From NCBI GenBank assembly GCA_045654205.1, contig JAZOMZ010000001.1:84231-148230 (forward strand): a stretch of 64,000 nt of DNA. The letters run 5' to 3'. Shown here piece after piece: positions 8,391 through 17,044 of this stretch. The notes below the pieces were generated by a model, which was not told where the DNA came from, ran no database searches, and saw only the letters and a list, made by a program, of their open reading frames with translations. A program made the translations under genes and the position numbers. Origin of the DNA: Enterocola sp045654205. Lineage in GTDB: Bacteria > Bacteroidota > Bacteroidia > Bacteroidales > Paludibacteraceae. Position 1 is the stretch's first letter. Each line of letters starts with the position of its first letter.

Positions 8391-8941
8391 GCTAACCCTA
8401 GGTCAAATAACTCTGGATGTTTGGCGGTGATGCCAATGTATTTCTCTTTTATGGCTTTAATATCAAGAGCCTCATTGTCGGTAGGTTTAAATAGGTCTAA
8501 TATTTTCGCCTTTTTTTCTTTAAAGTCTAGCCCAACAAGTAGGATAGGGATATCGGCTTTTTTAGCGATATAATAAAAACCCATTTTCCAGTCTGGATTG
8601 GCCTGGCGAGTACCTTCTGGGGTGATTGCCAAATGAAGTTCTTTGACTTTTTTGAATTGCTCTGCCAATTTGTCTGTAAGTGAAGTTTTTTTGTCACGTG
8701 CCACACCTATAGCGCCATGTAGTTTTAGCCACCAACCTACAAGGAAATTATCTACCCATTCTTTTTTTATAAGGAATGAGGTCTTTTTACCTATTGAACC
8801 ATATGCTATTTTTCCTATCAGGAAATCCCAATTAGAAGTATGGGGTGCAACACAGATAATTAATTTTTTGTCCTTAGGAACATTTCCCTCTATTTTCCAA
8901 GAGAAAAGCTTCATAAGGAATTTGTAAATTCTCTGTTTCAT
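8387..8941 (-). CDS. Lysophospholipid/1-acyl-glycerol-3-phosphate acyltransferase-like protein
   Basis: 184 aa, short for the PlsC family. It has the acyltransferase HX4D motif (His34, Asp39 in HTSNWD) and the EGTR motif near residues 110-113. Cytoplasmic or membrane-peripheral; probably acylates a lysophospholipid. It shares one base with the stop/start junction of the 94-aa gene and overlaps the amidase gene. Confidence 0.82.
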   Translation of the reverse strand: MKQRIYKFLMKLFSWKIEGNVPKDKKLIICVAPHTSNWDFLIGKIAYGSIGKKTSFLIKKEWVDNFLVGWWLKLHGAIGVARDKKTSLTDKLAEQFKKVKELHLAITPEGTRQANPDWKMGFYYIAKKADIPILLVGLDFKEKKAKILDLFKPTDNEALDIKAIKEKYIGITAKHPELFDLGLA

Positions 8942-9225
8942 TATTGGGCGATTTCTTCTAGGTCTTTACTAATTTCCATTACGTCATTAAGTAGGTCTTG
9001 ACCTAATTTTCTGTAATATGCTTTAACTAATTTACGATTGTTTTTACCATCAGGTTTACCTGCACGTACAATAAAGTCGTTGCTGCTAAAGATTATTTTA
9101 CTAAATAAAACTTCTATTTTTTCTTGTTTTTCTTCAGAACTAATTGCAGATAATTTGAAACATTCTGTAAGTAGGTCTGCGTACAAATAATTAATGTCTT
9201 TTTTTAGTGCTTTTCTACTAGCCAT
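8941..9225 (-). CDS. Conserved small helical protein, unknown
   Basis: 94 aa, no recognised domain. Basic N-terminus (MASRKALKKDINYLYADLL) and a mainly helical, charged remainder without signal or membrane segment; one Cys. It leads the folB operon just downstream of a -7 box, so it is expressed with lipid and folate genes. Function unknown. Confidence 0.7.
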   Translation of the reverse strand: MASRKALKKDINYLYADLLTECFKLSAISSEEKQEKIEVLFSKIIFSSNDFIVRAGKPDGKNNRKLVKAYYRKLGQDLLNDVMEISKDLEEIAQ

Positions 9226-9251
9226 AACTATAAAATTTAAAGTTTATACTA

Positions 9252-9259
9252 CAAATATA
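9252..9259 (-). promoter_or_regulatory. -7 box for the folB operon
   Basis: Minus-strand TATATTTG (exact TAnnTTTG) about 27 bases before the start at 9225. No clear -33 element was found. It is back-to-back with a plus-strand promoter. Confidence 0.5.
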
Positions 9260-9293
9260 ATATATTTTTTACTTAAAAACGCAATCAAATTCT

Positions 9294-9301
9294 TATTTTT
9301 G
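9294..9301 (+). promoter_or_regulatory. -7 box for beta-helix lipoprotein gene
   Basis: TATTTTTG, exact match to TAnnTTTG, ending 19 bases before the ATG at 9321. A T-rich stretch near 9266-9270 could serve as -33. Confidence 0.5.
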
Positions 9302-9320
9302 TACAAATTTATGATGTGTT

Positions 9321-10748
9321 ATGATAAGAACTATATTCAAAATACTAGCCTTTGTAATATTATTGACATTAACGTTAGTTTCATGTGAAGAAGATAAGAT
9401 AAGTACGGATACTTCTTTGCAATTGAAATTCTCTTCTGATACTGTTCGTTTTGATACTATCTTTACAGAACAAGGCTCCGCTACATACAAACTTAAGGTG
9501 TATAATACATCAAAAAACAAGGTGTTGATAGATAAAATTACACTTAATAATGCTGAACATTATAAAATGAGTGTATCTGGTATTTCTGCAGATGTAGTAA
9601 ATAATACTTATCTCAATGCCAAAGATAGTCTAATGATATTCATTCAGGTTTATATAGACCCAAATGATGATAAAACTCCTTTTGTGGTGCGTGATAGTAT
9701 AGATTTCTTCTTTAATAATCATACTCAAGTGCTTCAACTTGAGGCCTACGGCAGAAATGTGAAGCGTTTTAAAAATAAAACTATAGATTCCGATACCACA
9801 ATTACATCAGAAATTCCTATCCTTATTTCAGATTCACTTAAAGTAATGGAAGGTGCCACACTTACTCTTACATCTGGAGCAAGACTTTATTGTCAAAAAG
9901 GTGCAGTTATTTATGTGGCTGGCACACTTATCTCGGAAGGTGAACATGGTTCCATGGTTGAAATTAGGGGCGATAGAGACGATTTTATGAATACTATTCC
10001 TCCGCTAAGTTATGATCAGGCCTCTGGTCAATGGGGTGGAATTAAGATAGCTTCTAGTAGTTTTGGTAATGTTCTTGATTACACAGATGTGCGAAACGCA
10101 GATTTTGGTATAGTTATAGATTCTACGAGTGCAGAAAATGTTACATTAACAGTAAAGAACTCTATAATTAGAAATATGCTTTATAATGTAGTACATTCTG
10201 TAAATGCAAAAGTAGAAATTTACAACTCACTATTATACAATGCAGGTGAGAATATTCTAAGAATAGAAGGAGGAGAATACAAAGTGATACATACCACACT
10301 TACAAACAATTATGCATTCTCTTGGGGTGGCAGAACTCAACCTATTCTATATTACTCTAACAAGTATAATGATAATATTCTACCGTTTAAAGCAGAAATG
10401 TACAACTCTATAGTATATGGAAATTATACATCGGAGATAGATTATAAATTGGATACACTTACTATTTCTCCTGAATATTTCTTCAAAAATTGTATTGTGA
10501 AACAACACATGAAAATAGTAGATTCAGAAATTTACAAAGATTGTCTTATAAACTCTTCTCCAAAATTTGTGTATGATGAGATAAAAGATGATACATACAG
10601 ACAATATGATTATCATCTAACATCTGCTTCTCCTGCTATTGGCAAGGCTGATATTTCTATCACTCCAACCACTCCAAAAGATTTGGATGGTATTGATCGT
10701 ATGCAAAATGGAAGTGCTGATATAGGTTGCTACGAATATAATCAATAA
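9321..10748 (+). CDS. Right-handed parallel beta-helix lipoprotein
   Basis: 475 aa. Lipoprotein signal with lipobox LVSC (Cys about residue 22) followed by EED. The body is a run of short beta repeats with N/D/S turns, typical of a parallel beta-helix (visible from about 160 to 430), and it ends with the common DIGCYEYNQ signature. Likely surface or periplasmic; ligand unknown. Four bases separate it from the next gene. Confidence 0.8.
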   Translation: MIRTIFKILAFVILLTLTLVSCEEDKISTDTSLQLKFSSDTVRFDTIFTEQGSATYKLKVYNTSKNKVLIDKITLNNAEHYKMSVSGISADVVNNTYLNAKDSLMIFIQVYIDPNDDKTPFVVRDSIDFFFNNHTQVLQLEAYGRNVKRFKNKTIDSDTTITSEIPILISDSLKVMEGATLTLTSGARLYCQKGAVIYVAGTLISEGEHGSMVEIRGDRDDFMNTIPPLSYDQASGQWGGIKIASSSFGNVLDYTDVRNADFGIVIDSTSAENVTLTVKNSIIRNMLYNVVHSVNAKVEIYNSLLYNAGENILRIEGGEYKVIHTTLTNNYAFSWGGRTQPILYYSNKYNDNILPFKAEMYNSIVYGNYTSEIDYKLDTLTISPEYFFKNCIVKQHMKIVDSEIYKDCLINSSPKFVYDEIKDDTYRQYDYHLTSASPAIGKADISITPTTPKDLDGIDRMQNGSADIGCYEYNQ

Positions 10749-10752
10749 ATAT

Positions 10753-11763
10753 ATGAGAAAACTAATATTACTAACATTCTTGATCTTTATCTTCGGTGTT
10801 TCTTTTTCTCAGAAGCCTTATAGAATAATGTTCTATAATGTAGAAAACTTCTTTGATACAGTTGACGACCCAAATAAAAATGATAATGATTTTCTTCCAG
10901 AGGGTAAAAAGCATTGGACTTATAGCAGAATGGAAGAGAAGCGTAATTCTATAGCAAAGGTTGTTACAGCAGTAGGAGAGGGTACTCCTGTGGCAATAGT
11001 GGGTATGTGCGAGGTAGAAAACGATTATGTACTAACTTCTTTGGTTAAATATTCTCCTATTAAAAATCTTAAGTATAAGTTTATACATTATGATTCGCCA
11101 GATAGCAGAGGTATAGACGTGGCAATGCTTTATGATGAAAATCAGTTTCACCCAATAAATCACAAACCTATCTCTGTAAAATATACAAAAGGGAAAACCA
11201 CTCGTGATATTCTTTATGTTAGTGGTGAAACCAATTTTAAAGATACCCTACACGTTTTTGTTTGTCATGCTCCATCAAGAATAGGTGGTAAGGAAAAATC
11301 TGAACATAGAAGAATGCAAGTGATGAGTCTAGTTAGACAACATTGCGATAGTATTTTATCGCTTCAGCCTAGAGCAAATATTGTGATTATGGGAGATTTC
11401 AATGATTCACCGGAAGACAAAAGTTTGCGTGTAGCCTTAGGGGCATTACCTCTTGAAACTCCATACAAGGATGAGAATCTATACAATATGTTTTATCAAT
11501 TTATGAGAAATCCATTCTTCGGTACTCATAAATATCAGTCTGAGTGGAGTGTATTAGATCAAATAATAGTATCAGGAAACCTACTCAATTCAGGAAGATT
11601 AAAACCAGAAAGTGCCTATATTTTCAAGGCCGAGTTTCTCCTAGAAGTAGATAAGAGAAATATGAATCTCAAACCTAAAAGAACTTATAGTGGACTAAGA
11701 TATAACGCAGGATATTCAGATCACTTACCTGTAATTATAAAATTCCTAATTCCTAATTCCTAA
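10753..11763 (+). CDS. Endonuclease/exonuclease/phosphatase-family protein, secreted
   Basis: 336 aa. Signal peptide 1-19 (ends VSFSQ). EEP motifs: NVENFFD near the N-terminus, GMCEVEN, MGDFNDSPED, and SDHLPV near the C-terminus, so metal ligands and catalytic His are intact. Substrate could be DNA, phospholipid or inositol phosphate. The last codons (FLIPNS and stop) are encoded by an AATTCCT heptamer array, so that array supplies the protein's C-terminus. Confidence 0.87.
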   Translation: MRKLILLTFLIFIFGVSFSQKPYRIMFYNVENFFDTVDDPNKNDNDFLPEGKKHWTYSRMEEKRNSIAKVVTAVGEGTPVAIVGMCEVENDYVLTSLVKYSPIKNLKYKFIHYDSPDSRGIDVAMLYDENQFHPINHKPISVKYTKGKTTRDILYVSGETNFKDTLHVFVCHAPSRIGGKEKSEHRRMQVMSLVRQHCDSILSLQPRANIVIMGDFNDSPEDKSLRVALGALPLETPYKDENLYNMFYQFMRNPFFGTHKYQSEWSVLDQIIVSGNLLNSGRLKPESAYIFKAEFLLEVDKRNMNLKPKRTYSGLRYNAGYSDHLPVIIKFLIPNS

Positions 11764-11861
11764 TTACTCGCTGCGCTCGTGATTTTGCTCTCGCTCGGCA
11801 ATGCTTAAGCAAGCTTATCATTGCTCTCGCTTACTCGCAAAATTCCTAACTCCTAACTAAA
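11741..11861. repeat. Heptamer array with embedded hairpin element, copy A
   Basis: Three perfect AATTCCT heptamers (11741-11761) precede an ~80-bp block, after which AATTCCT-AACTCCT-AACTAAA (11841-11861) resumes. The block carries an outer inverted repeat ATTTTGC (11782-11788)/GCAAAAT (11837-11843) and an inner hairpin GCAATG-n-TAAGC-AA-GCTTA-n-CATTGC (11798-11824). A second copy at 51218-51321 differs at about three positions. The stop codons of the genes on both sides fall inside the heptamers. Confidence 0.85.
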
Positions 11862-12383
11862 GAAGCTGAAATGTACATTCCCATACTTTCTCATCTCGAT
11901 ATAGTGTGGGTGAGCGGAGAAGTCGTAATCTCTGCCGTGCTCTAGAATGAAAAGCCCGTCTTCATTTAGCAATCCATTATTTAAAACAAGGTCTGGGAGT
12001 TTGTCCAAATCTTTAATAGCATAAGGAGGGTCCGCAAAAACCACATCATAGCTACCTTTTGCAGATTCAAGGTATTTAAAAACATCGGCTTTTTGTAAGT
12101 AGTAATTCTTTACATCTAGTTCGCTGCATACTTTCTTTATATAGCCGATATGTTGCATGCTTATTTCTATTCCTATCACAGATTCTGCGCCTCTAGATAC
12201 AAATTCTAAACCAATACTGCCGCTCCCAGAAAAAAGTTCCAACACTTTAATATCTTCAAAATCTATCTTGCCCCCCAATACATTAAATAAACCTTCTTTT
12301 GCAAAGTCTGTTGTTGGACGTGCTTTTAGTTTTGTAGGTGGAGTAAAACGTCTTCCTTTGAGTGTTCCGCTTATTATTCTCAT
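11853..12383 (-). CDS. rsmD: 16S rRNA (guanine966-N2)-methyltransferase
   Basis: 176 aa. N-terminal RIISGTLKGRRF, the SAM-binding LELFSGSGSIGLE, and the catalytic ADPPYA near residue 117 are all present. Methylates G966 of 16S rRNA in the small subunit. Its start overlaps the DUF3822 stop by 4 bases. The stop codon lies in the downstream heptamer repeat. Confidence 0.93.
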   Translation of the reverse strand: MRIISGTLKGRRFTPPTKLKARPTTDFAKEGLFNVLGGKIDFEDIKVLELFSGSGSIGLEFVSRGAESVIGIEISMQHIGYIKKVCSELDVKNYYLQKADVFKYLESAKGSYDVVFADPPYAIKDLDKLPDLVLNNGLLNEDGLFILEHGRDYDFSAHPHYIEMRKYGNVHFSFFS

Positions 12384-13084
12384 AGAGTGGTGGTATTATT
12401 GCATTGAGAGATATGTTTTTCTAGCAAATCAAGATATGATTTATCTCCGTCAAAGAATAATTGTATGTCCTTTCTAGATAAATCAAATTGTTCATAAACA
12501 CTACCTATAAAGTATAGACAGTCTGTAGGAGTCTTTATATTGAAACTATTAGTAAGTAGCAACTTTCCATTTTCTACCAAATTGATTAGTAGAGAATTAT
12601 TGTTAACACTAGCCCAAACTTCTTTGGTTGCATTACTTTTTGAATGTTCTATAGCTTTAGTAATGTTTTTAGAACTGTAATGGTGTATTTGATGTAGTGG
12701 GAAATGTGTTTTAATAAATTCGTAAAGTCCGTTGTGGATAGCGAATGTACAAATCATATCAAGCATGCTTATATCTTCTGCCATAATGATATGATTATTT
12801 GTAATGTCAGGGAAATTTAGTTTAAATGCAGAAATGCAGATTTCTTTATTCCCAATTTCTTTTGGGACAATGGTATAATATGGGTTGTCTATGTAAATGT
12901 TCCAGATTTCTGTCTCGTTTATAGCATCTTCACATAGGCATATTGCCATGGACTTACGGAAATTTTCATCTGTTTTTTCAAATGTAATCGTCTTACATTT
13001 CCCATTTACACATAAAGAAAGCCCACCCGTAGAAAAACGGATGGACTTACTATTATTTTTGATATTATTCCCAGTTGCCTGCAT
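12380..13084 (-). CDS. DUF3822 family protein
   Basis: 234 aa. Actin/ASKHA-like composition with no signal or membrane segment. In Bacteroidetes this family habitually sits directly upstream of rsmD, as here (4-base overlap), which is the main basis for the call. The start overlaps the preceding gene by 20 bases; a later start is possible. Function unknown. Confidence 0.75.
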   Translation of the reverse strand: MQATGNNIKNNSKSIRFSTGGLSLCVNGKCKTITFEKTDENFRKSMAICLCEDAINETEIWNIYIDNPYYTIVPKEIGNKEICISAFKLNFPDITNNHIIMAEDISMLDMICTFAIHNGLYEFIKTHFPLHQIHHYSSKNITKAIEHSKSNATKEVWASVNNNSLLINLVENGKLLLTNSFNIKTPTDCLYFIGSVYEQFDLSRKDIQLFFDGDKSYLDLLEKHISQCNNTTTL

Positions 13085-13700
13085 TATTGTTAGCTTCTTC
13101 TATGTCTCCGAATTTTAAGCCAGGATATTTTTCTAGTTTTTCAGTTGTATAAATTAGGTTGATAAGCTCTTGTTTATCTAAGTCGTTTAGATATGATTCA
13201 AAAGGAGCTTTAGCTGCCATAACTTTCACCTTGATACCAGCAGAACCAGTAGTGATTTCATCTTTTTCTAGAGTAAATTCTTGTCTTGGAGAAGAGAATG
13301 GGATATAACGTAAAGAATCAACTGGATAGTCTGCGCCAAATAAGTTTTCTAACATACTAACGTATGTGGTATCACGTTTGATAAGACCTAGTTTTACAGC
13401 TTTCTTTTCGGTCATACCTTCTTCTAGTTGTTTATCTGTTAACTCACCTTCTTTAAGGACGATTTTAGCTTTTTCATTTTTGATGAAATAAAGAAGAGTA
13501 TCGAAATTGTCAGTGTAATCACCTTTAATGTTACGATATTCTGTTTCAGCATGACGAATGTCGATTAATCGTTCTACGATGACTTTTTCACGAGCATCTC
13601 TTACTTCGTTAAACTCAATAGGAGTCATGATACTTTTGTAGCTAAGGAATGCTAATGCACCTGCTGCTACAACTAGTAATAATTTAAAAAGGTTATTCAT
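13065..13700 (-). CDS. Membrane-anchored conserved protein, unknown
   Basis: 211 aa. One N-terminal hydrophobic helix (about 4-22, LFKLLLVVAAGALAFL) without a lipobox, then a long charged extracytoplasmic region. Pilin-like layout is possible (helix continuing into charged ARE..VIVERLIDIRHAE), but no prepilin cleavage motif is seen. Leads the DUF3822-rsmD operon from a good promoter. Function unknown. Confidence 0.65.
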   Translation of the reverse strand: MNNLFKLLLVVAAGALAFLSYKSIMTPIEFNEVRDAREKVIVERLIDIRHAETEYRNIKGDYTDNFDTLLYFIKNEKAKIVLKEGELTDKQLEEGMTEKKAVKLGLIKRDTTYVSMLENLFGADYPVDSLRYIPFSSPRQEFTLEKDEITTGSAGIKVKVMAAKAPFESYLNDLDKQELINLIYTTEKLEKYPGLKFGDIEEANNNAGNWE

Positions 13701-13735
13701 ATCTTTATTTTTTTGTGATTTTCATAATACAAATG

Positions 13736-13766
13736 CAAAAGTAAAGAATTTTATTTATTTCTACAA
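13736..13766 (-). promoter_or_regulatory. Bacteroidetes promoter for 13700-11853 operon
   Basis: On the minus strand TTG (13764-13766), 20 bp, then TACTTTTG (13736-13743). Transcription should start a few bases below 13736, leaving a short leader before the ATG at 13700. Confidence 0.6.
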
Positions 13767-13799
13767 CTTAAAAAAGAAAACTTTTTCAAAAAAATATGA

Positions 13800-13807
13800 T
13801 AATTTTG
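13800..13807 (+). promoter_or_regulatory. -7 box for helicase gene
   Basis: TAATTTTG, an exact TAnnTTTG match, 20 bases before the ATG at 13828. T-rich sequence about 20 bases upstream may be the -33 region. Confidence 0.5.
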
Positions 13808-13827
13808 TGTCATGATATTATAATCAG

Positions 13828-15210
13828 ATGTTAGTAAAGCATTGTATATTAAAACACTTCAAGTTTGAGCCTTCTCAAGACCAAAAGAAATTTATAGACC
13901 TTTTTTCGTTATTTATGACCAAAAAAGAGTCTTATAAAACATTTCTTTTGAAGGGTTATGCAGGTACGGGAAAAACTACATTGGTAAGTTCCATTGTACA
14001 GGCATGTAAAGATCTAAATATTCCTGTTATTTTATTGGCACCTACAGGTAGAGCAGCCAAGGTTTTAAGTAATTATTCTTCAGCTCCTGCATCTACCATC
14101 CATAGGGCTATTTATCATAAAAAAACTATGGATATTGCCTCAAACTTTGTTCTTGGTTTTAATAAAATTTCCAATGCTCTTTTTGTAGTAGATGAGGCTT
14201 CTATGATAAATACAGCAGGCGAAGGTCTCTTCGGTACAGGAGATTTGCTTTCAGATTTGGTTCAATATGTAATTTCTGGGGCCCCAAATACAAAACTACT
14301 TTTATTGGGTGATGATGCCCAATTGCCCCCAGTTTTTCAAGAAAATTCCCCTGCACTAGACGTAAAAAAGCTAGAAAGTCTAGGGTTGGACGTTACAACT
14401 CATACTTTAACAGAAGTTCTTCGTCAGTCAGAAGAAAGTGGAATATTGCTCAATGCCACTCATATTAGAGAAAATATCTCCACTCCACAGCAACTTGCAT
14501 TGGAATGTTTCCCTGATGTACAAAGAGTGGATGGCAGTAATTTTGTGGAATGTCTAGAAAGATCATTTTCCGATGTAGGGATTGAAGAAACATTGGTTGT
14601 TACTCGTTCCAACAAGATGGCGAGTCTTTATGCAAATGGTATTAGGAATAGGATTTTAAGCAAAGAGGGAAAACTTTCAAATGGTGATAAGCTAATGGTC
14701 TTAAAGAATAATTACTTTTTTGGAGGTGATTATGGATTGGAACTTATAGCCAATGGCGATATGGCAGAAATTGTGAGGATAGGTAAGTCAAAAGAACTTT
14801 ATGGGTTCAATTTTAGAGATTTAACTCTATATTTTTCCGATTATTCTTACGAAATAGACGTAACCATATTGGAAGAATCACTCACCTGTGTTACTCCAGC
14901 AGAACTCCAAGAATTAAATACAAAGCTCTTTCACGCAGTAGAAGAGGATTATGCTCATATTAAGTCAAAAAGAGAACGTTATAAAAAAATGCGCGAAGAC
15001 AAATATTTGAATGCTCTTCAAGTGAAATTGGCCTATGCAATTACCTGTCATAAGGCTCAAGGTGGGCAATGGAAGCATATTTATGTGGATATGGGAAGAG
15101 TAAAAAAAGAAGAAATAGATACCAGTTATATGCGTTGGTTATACACTGCAGTAACTAGGGCCACAGAAAGACTATATTTAGTCCAATTTTCAGACGATTA
15201 TTTTAAATAA
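13828..15210 (+). CDS. RecD-like ATP-dependent DNA helicase (SF1B)
   Basis: 460 aa. Walker A GYAGTGKTT (about residues 43-51), Walker B VDEASMI (about 120), motif III LLLGDDAQLPPV, and C-terminal YAITCHKAQGGQW and YTAVTRATERLYL of the UvrD-like second domain. Shorter than RecD/RecD2 because the N-terminal domains are absent. Probably a DNA repair helicase, 5'-3' by family. Own promoter; the next gene has its own -7 box. Confidence 0.88.
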   Translation: MLVKHCILKHFKFEPSQDQKKFIDLFSLFMTKKESYKTFLLKGYAGTGKTTLVSSIVQACKDLNIPVILLAPTGRAAKVLSNYSSAPASTIHRAIYHKKTMDIASNFVLGFNKISNALFVVDEASMINTAGEGLFGTGDLLSDLVQYVISGAPNTKLLLLGDDAQLPPVFQENSPALDVKKLESLGLDVTTHTLTEVLRQSEESGILLNATHIRENISTPQQLALECFPDVQRVDGSNFVECLERSFSDVGIEETLVVTRSNKMASLYANGIRNRILSKEGKLSNGDKLMVLKNNYFFGGDYGLELIANGDMAEIVRIGKSKELYGFNFRDLTLYFSDYSYEIDVTILEESLTCVTPAELQELNTKLFHAVEEDYAHIKSKRERYKKMREDKYLNALQVKLAYAITCHKAQGGQWKHIYVDMGRVKKEEIDTSYMRWLYTAVTRATERLYLVQFSDDYFK

Positions 15211-15216
15211 AATTAT

Positions 15217-15224
15217 TAATTTTG
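15217..15224 (+). promoter_or_regulatory. -7 box for lipoprotein/DUF5723 unit
   Basis: TAATTTTG precedes the ATG at 15252 by 27 bases. A possible TTG start at 15222 falls inside this box, supporting the ATG. Confidence 0.5.
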
Positions 15225-15251
15225 CAAAAAAATATAAACAAAATTATAGTA

Positions 15252-17024
15252 ATGAAAAAACTACTTTATATAACACTGCTACTTTTAGGATTAACCTCCT
15301 GTGTAGATGATAAATACAACTTTCAAAATTTAGATTCTACAATGCAGATAGATGCAGATTTGGTAGGCCCTTTAGCGTATTCAAAAGTTAATCTTGTAGA
15401 TGTTCTTAATGTTGATTCTTTAGGTGAACTAGAAATCAATATTAAGGGCGACACAATGTATCTTGTAAAGACTGATAGTCAATATCTAGGCAACGACCTT
15501 ATAGACCAACTAAAAGTGTTGCCATCAACCACATTTAATTTGATGGTTCCTGTTGGCCTTCTAAGTAATATTGATGCAAAGTCTGCAGAAATAGACTATG
15601 ATTTGGATTTGAAATTCCCAAATATTAATACAAACGAAAACGAACGTTTGGATAGTATTTTGATGGGACATTCTTTTATTGATGTTAGAATCAACTTCCC
15701 TAAAAAAATGGTCGAAGGTTCACATCTGAGATTGTCTTTCAATGAAGATGAGCTACTATTAAATCCAGATATTTATCCAGAAAATGCTATTGATATAGAC
15801 TTAGTTACTGATACAGTTTCAAGAAAAACCTCTTTAATAACAGAAAATATTGACCTTTATGGTGCAATGTTAAGATTAAATGGCAAGGATAAAATAACCA
15901 TTTCATTCACTGGAGCTGTTTATACAGAAGGGATGATTGATATAGGTAATGTGTTTGAGATTTCTCTAGATTGTTCTCACATGAAACCTCATGTCACATT
16001 CATCAATATAGGCAATGCCAGAGATATTGTAGAAAAAGAAAAGGTGATAGAGTTTGATTATGCACATGATGTGTATGCAGCAGGTATGAATCTTCCTTTC
16101 TATGATCCTTCAATCTTTATGACAAGTTTAAATAATATTGGTGTGCCTGCTAGATATTATTTGGACTATGTAGAGGGCATCTGTTCTACTACAGGAGAAG
16201 TGGTAAGAGCCAAATTTGGAGATTTTGATTCTACATCAGTTATCTTAAATACTCCTACCTACGATGAGATTAAAGGCCTTACACATGAAGAATTATTAAA
16301 CTTTGATGTTAAGAATTTAACAAAAAAATCAGAACTTCTGCTAAATCGTGAATTTGGTCATACAGATAGATTGTTTAAAATCAAGGTAGATAAATTAAGA
16401 TATAAATACCGTATTCGTTCTGTAGAAACAGATAGAGATAATGTACATTTCTTCTTCCACGATAGTGATATTCAAACAAAAGAAGTTACTAAACTTCCAT
16501 TGTGGTTTGAAGGTGATACAGAAAATCCAGAAAAGAACTTTAGACTTAGTAGAAAAGATACTGTGAGTCTGAATCTGAGCTCTTTAAGCATATTAGGAAA
16601 TTCTCAGATTACAGAAGATAGTAAAGGTATTTTAAAATTCTACTATAATAACCACTTGCCACTTGGAGTAGATGCAAAAGTTAAATTCATTGATGAAAAA
16701 GATAATGAAATAATTCTTTCAGCAGCTAAGGAATTCCTTATTGAATCTGGCGAGGTGGATGAACTAGGAAATGTTATTAAAGGCAAAGAACCAAAAGAAA
16801 TGCTTATGTTGGTTCTTACATATGCTGATATGCAAGAACTATTCAATCAAAATGTGAGAGTGGTTTTGGAATATAAATTGGAAAATCCAGAACATAAAAA
16901 TGTATTCTTAAGAACAACAGATTGGTTAGACTTAAAGATAATGTTCCATGTCAAGGCTTCTATGATAGCAGATCCTACAGAATGGGTCATAGGTGATGAG
17001 AGTTATCCAGAAGAAGAATTATAA
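15252..17024 (+). CDS. Large lipoprotein, unknown
   Basis: 590 aa from the ATG at 15252. N-terminal lipobox LGLTSC, then DDKYN. The rest is beta-rich and acidic with no recognised domain, ending EEEL. It is 20 bases upstream of a DUF5723 outer-membrane-type protein, so the pair may work together at the outer membrane; this is inference from position. Lipoprotein assignment is firm, function unknown. Confidence 0.75.
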   Translation: MKKLLYITLLLLGLTSCVDDKYNFQNLDSTMQIDADLVGPLAYSKVNLVDVLNVDSLGELEINIKGDTMYLVKTDSQYLGNDLIDQLKVLPSTTFNLMVPVGLLSNIDAKSAEIDYDLDLKFPNINTNENERLDSILMGHSFIDVRINFPKKMVEGSHLRLSFNEDELLLNPDIYPENAIDIDLVTDTVSRKTSLITENIDLYGAMLRLNGKDKITISFTGAVYTEGMIDIGNVFEISLDCSHMKPHVTFINIGNARDIVEKEKVIEFDYAHDVYAAGMNLPFYDPSIFMTSLNNIGVPARYYLDYVEGICSTTGEVVRAKFGDFDSTSVILNTPTYDEIKGLTHEELLNFDVKNLTKKSELLLNREFGHTDRLFKIKVDKLRYKYRIRSVETDRDNVHFFFHDSDIQTKEVTKLPLWFEGDTENPEKNFRLSRKDTVSLNLSSLSILGNSQITEDSKGILKFYYNNHLPLGVDAKVKFIDEKDNEIILSAAKEFLIESGEVDELGNVIKGKEPKEMLMLVLTYADMQELFNQNVRVVLEYKLENPEHKNVFLRTTDWLDLKIMFHVKASMIADPTEWVIGDESYPEEEL

Positions 17025-17044
17025 ACCCAATTAATATTTAGATT

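Noticed and set aside
13828..15210. Phage or conjugative helicase
   Set aside because: Motifs fit a chromosomal RecD-like helicase and neighbours are ordinary Bacteroidales genes.
15222..15251. TTG start for the large lipoprotein
   Set aside because: Lies inside the -7 box; the lipoprotein signal begins at the ATG at 15252.
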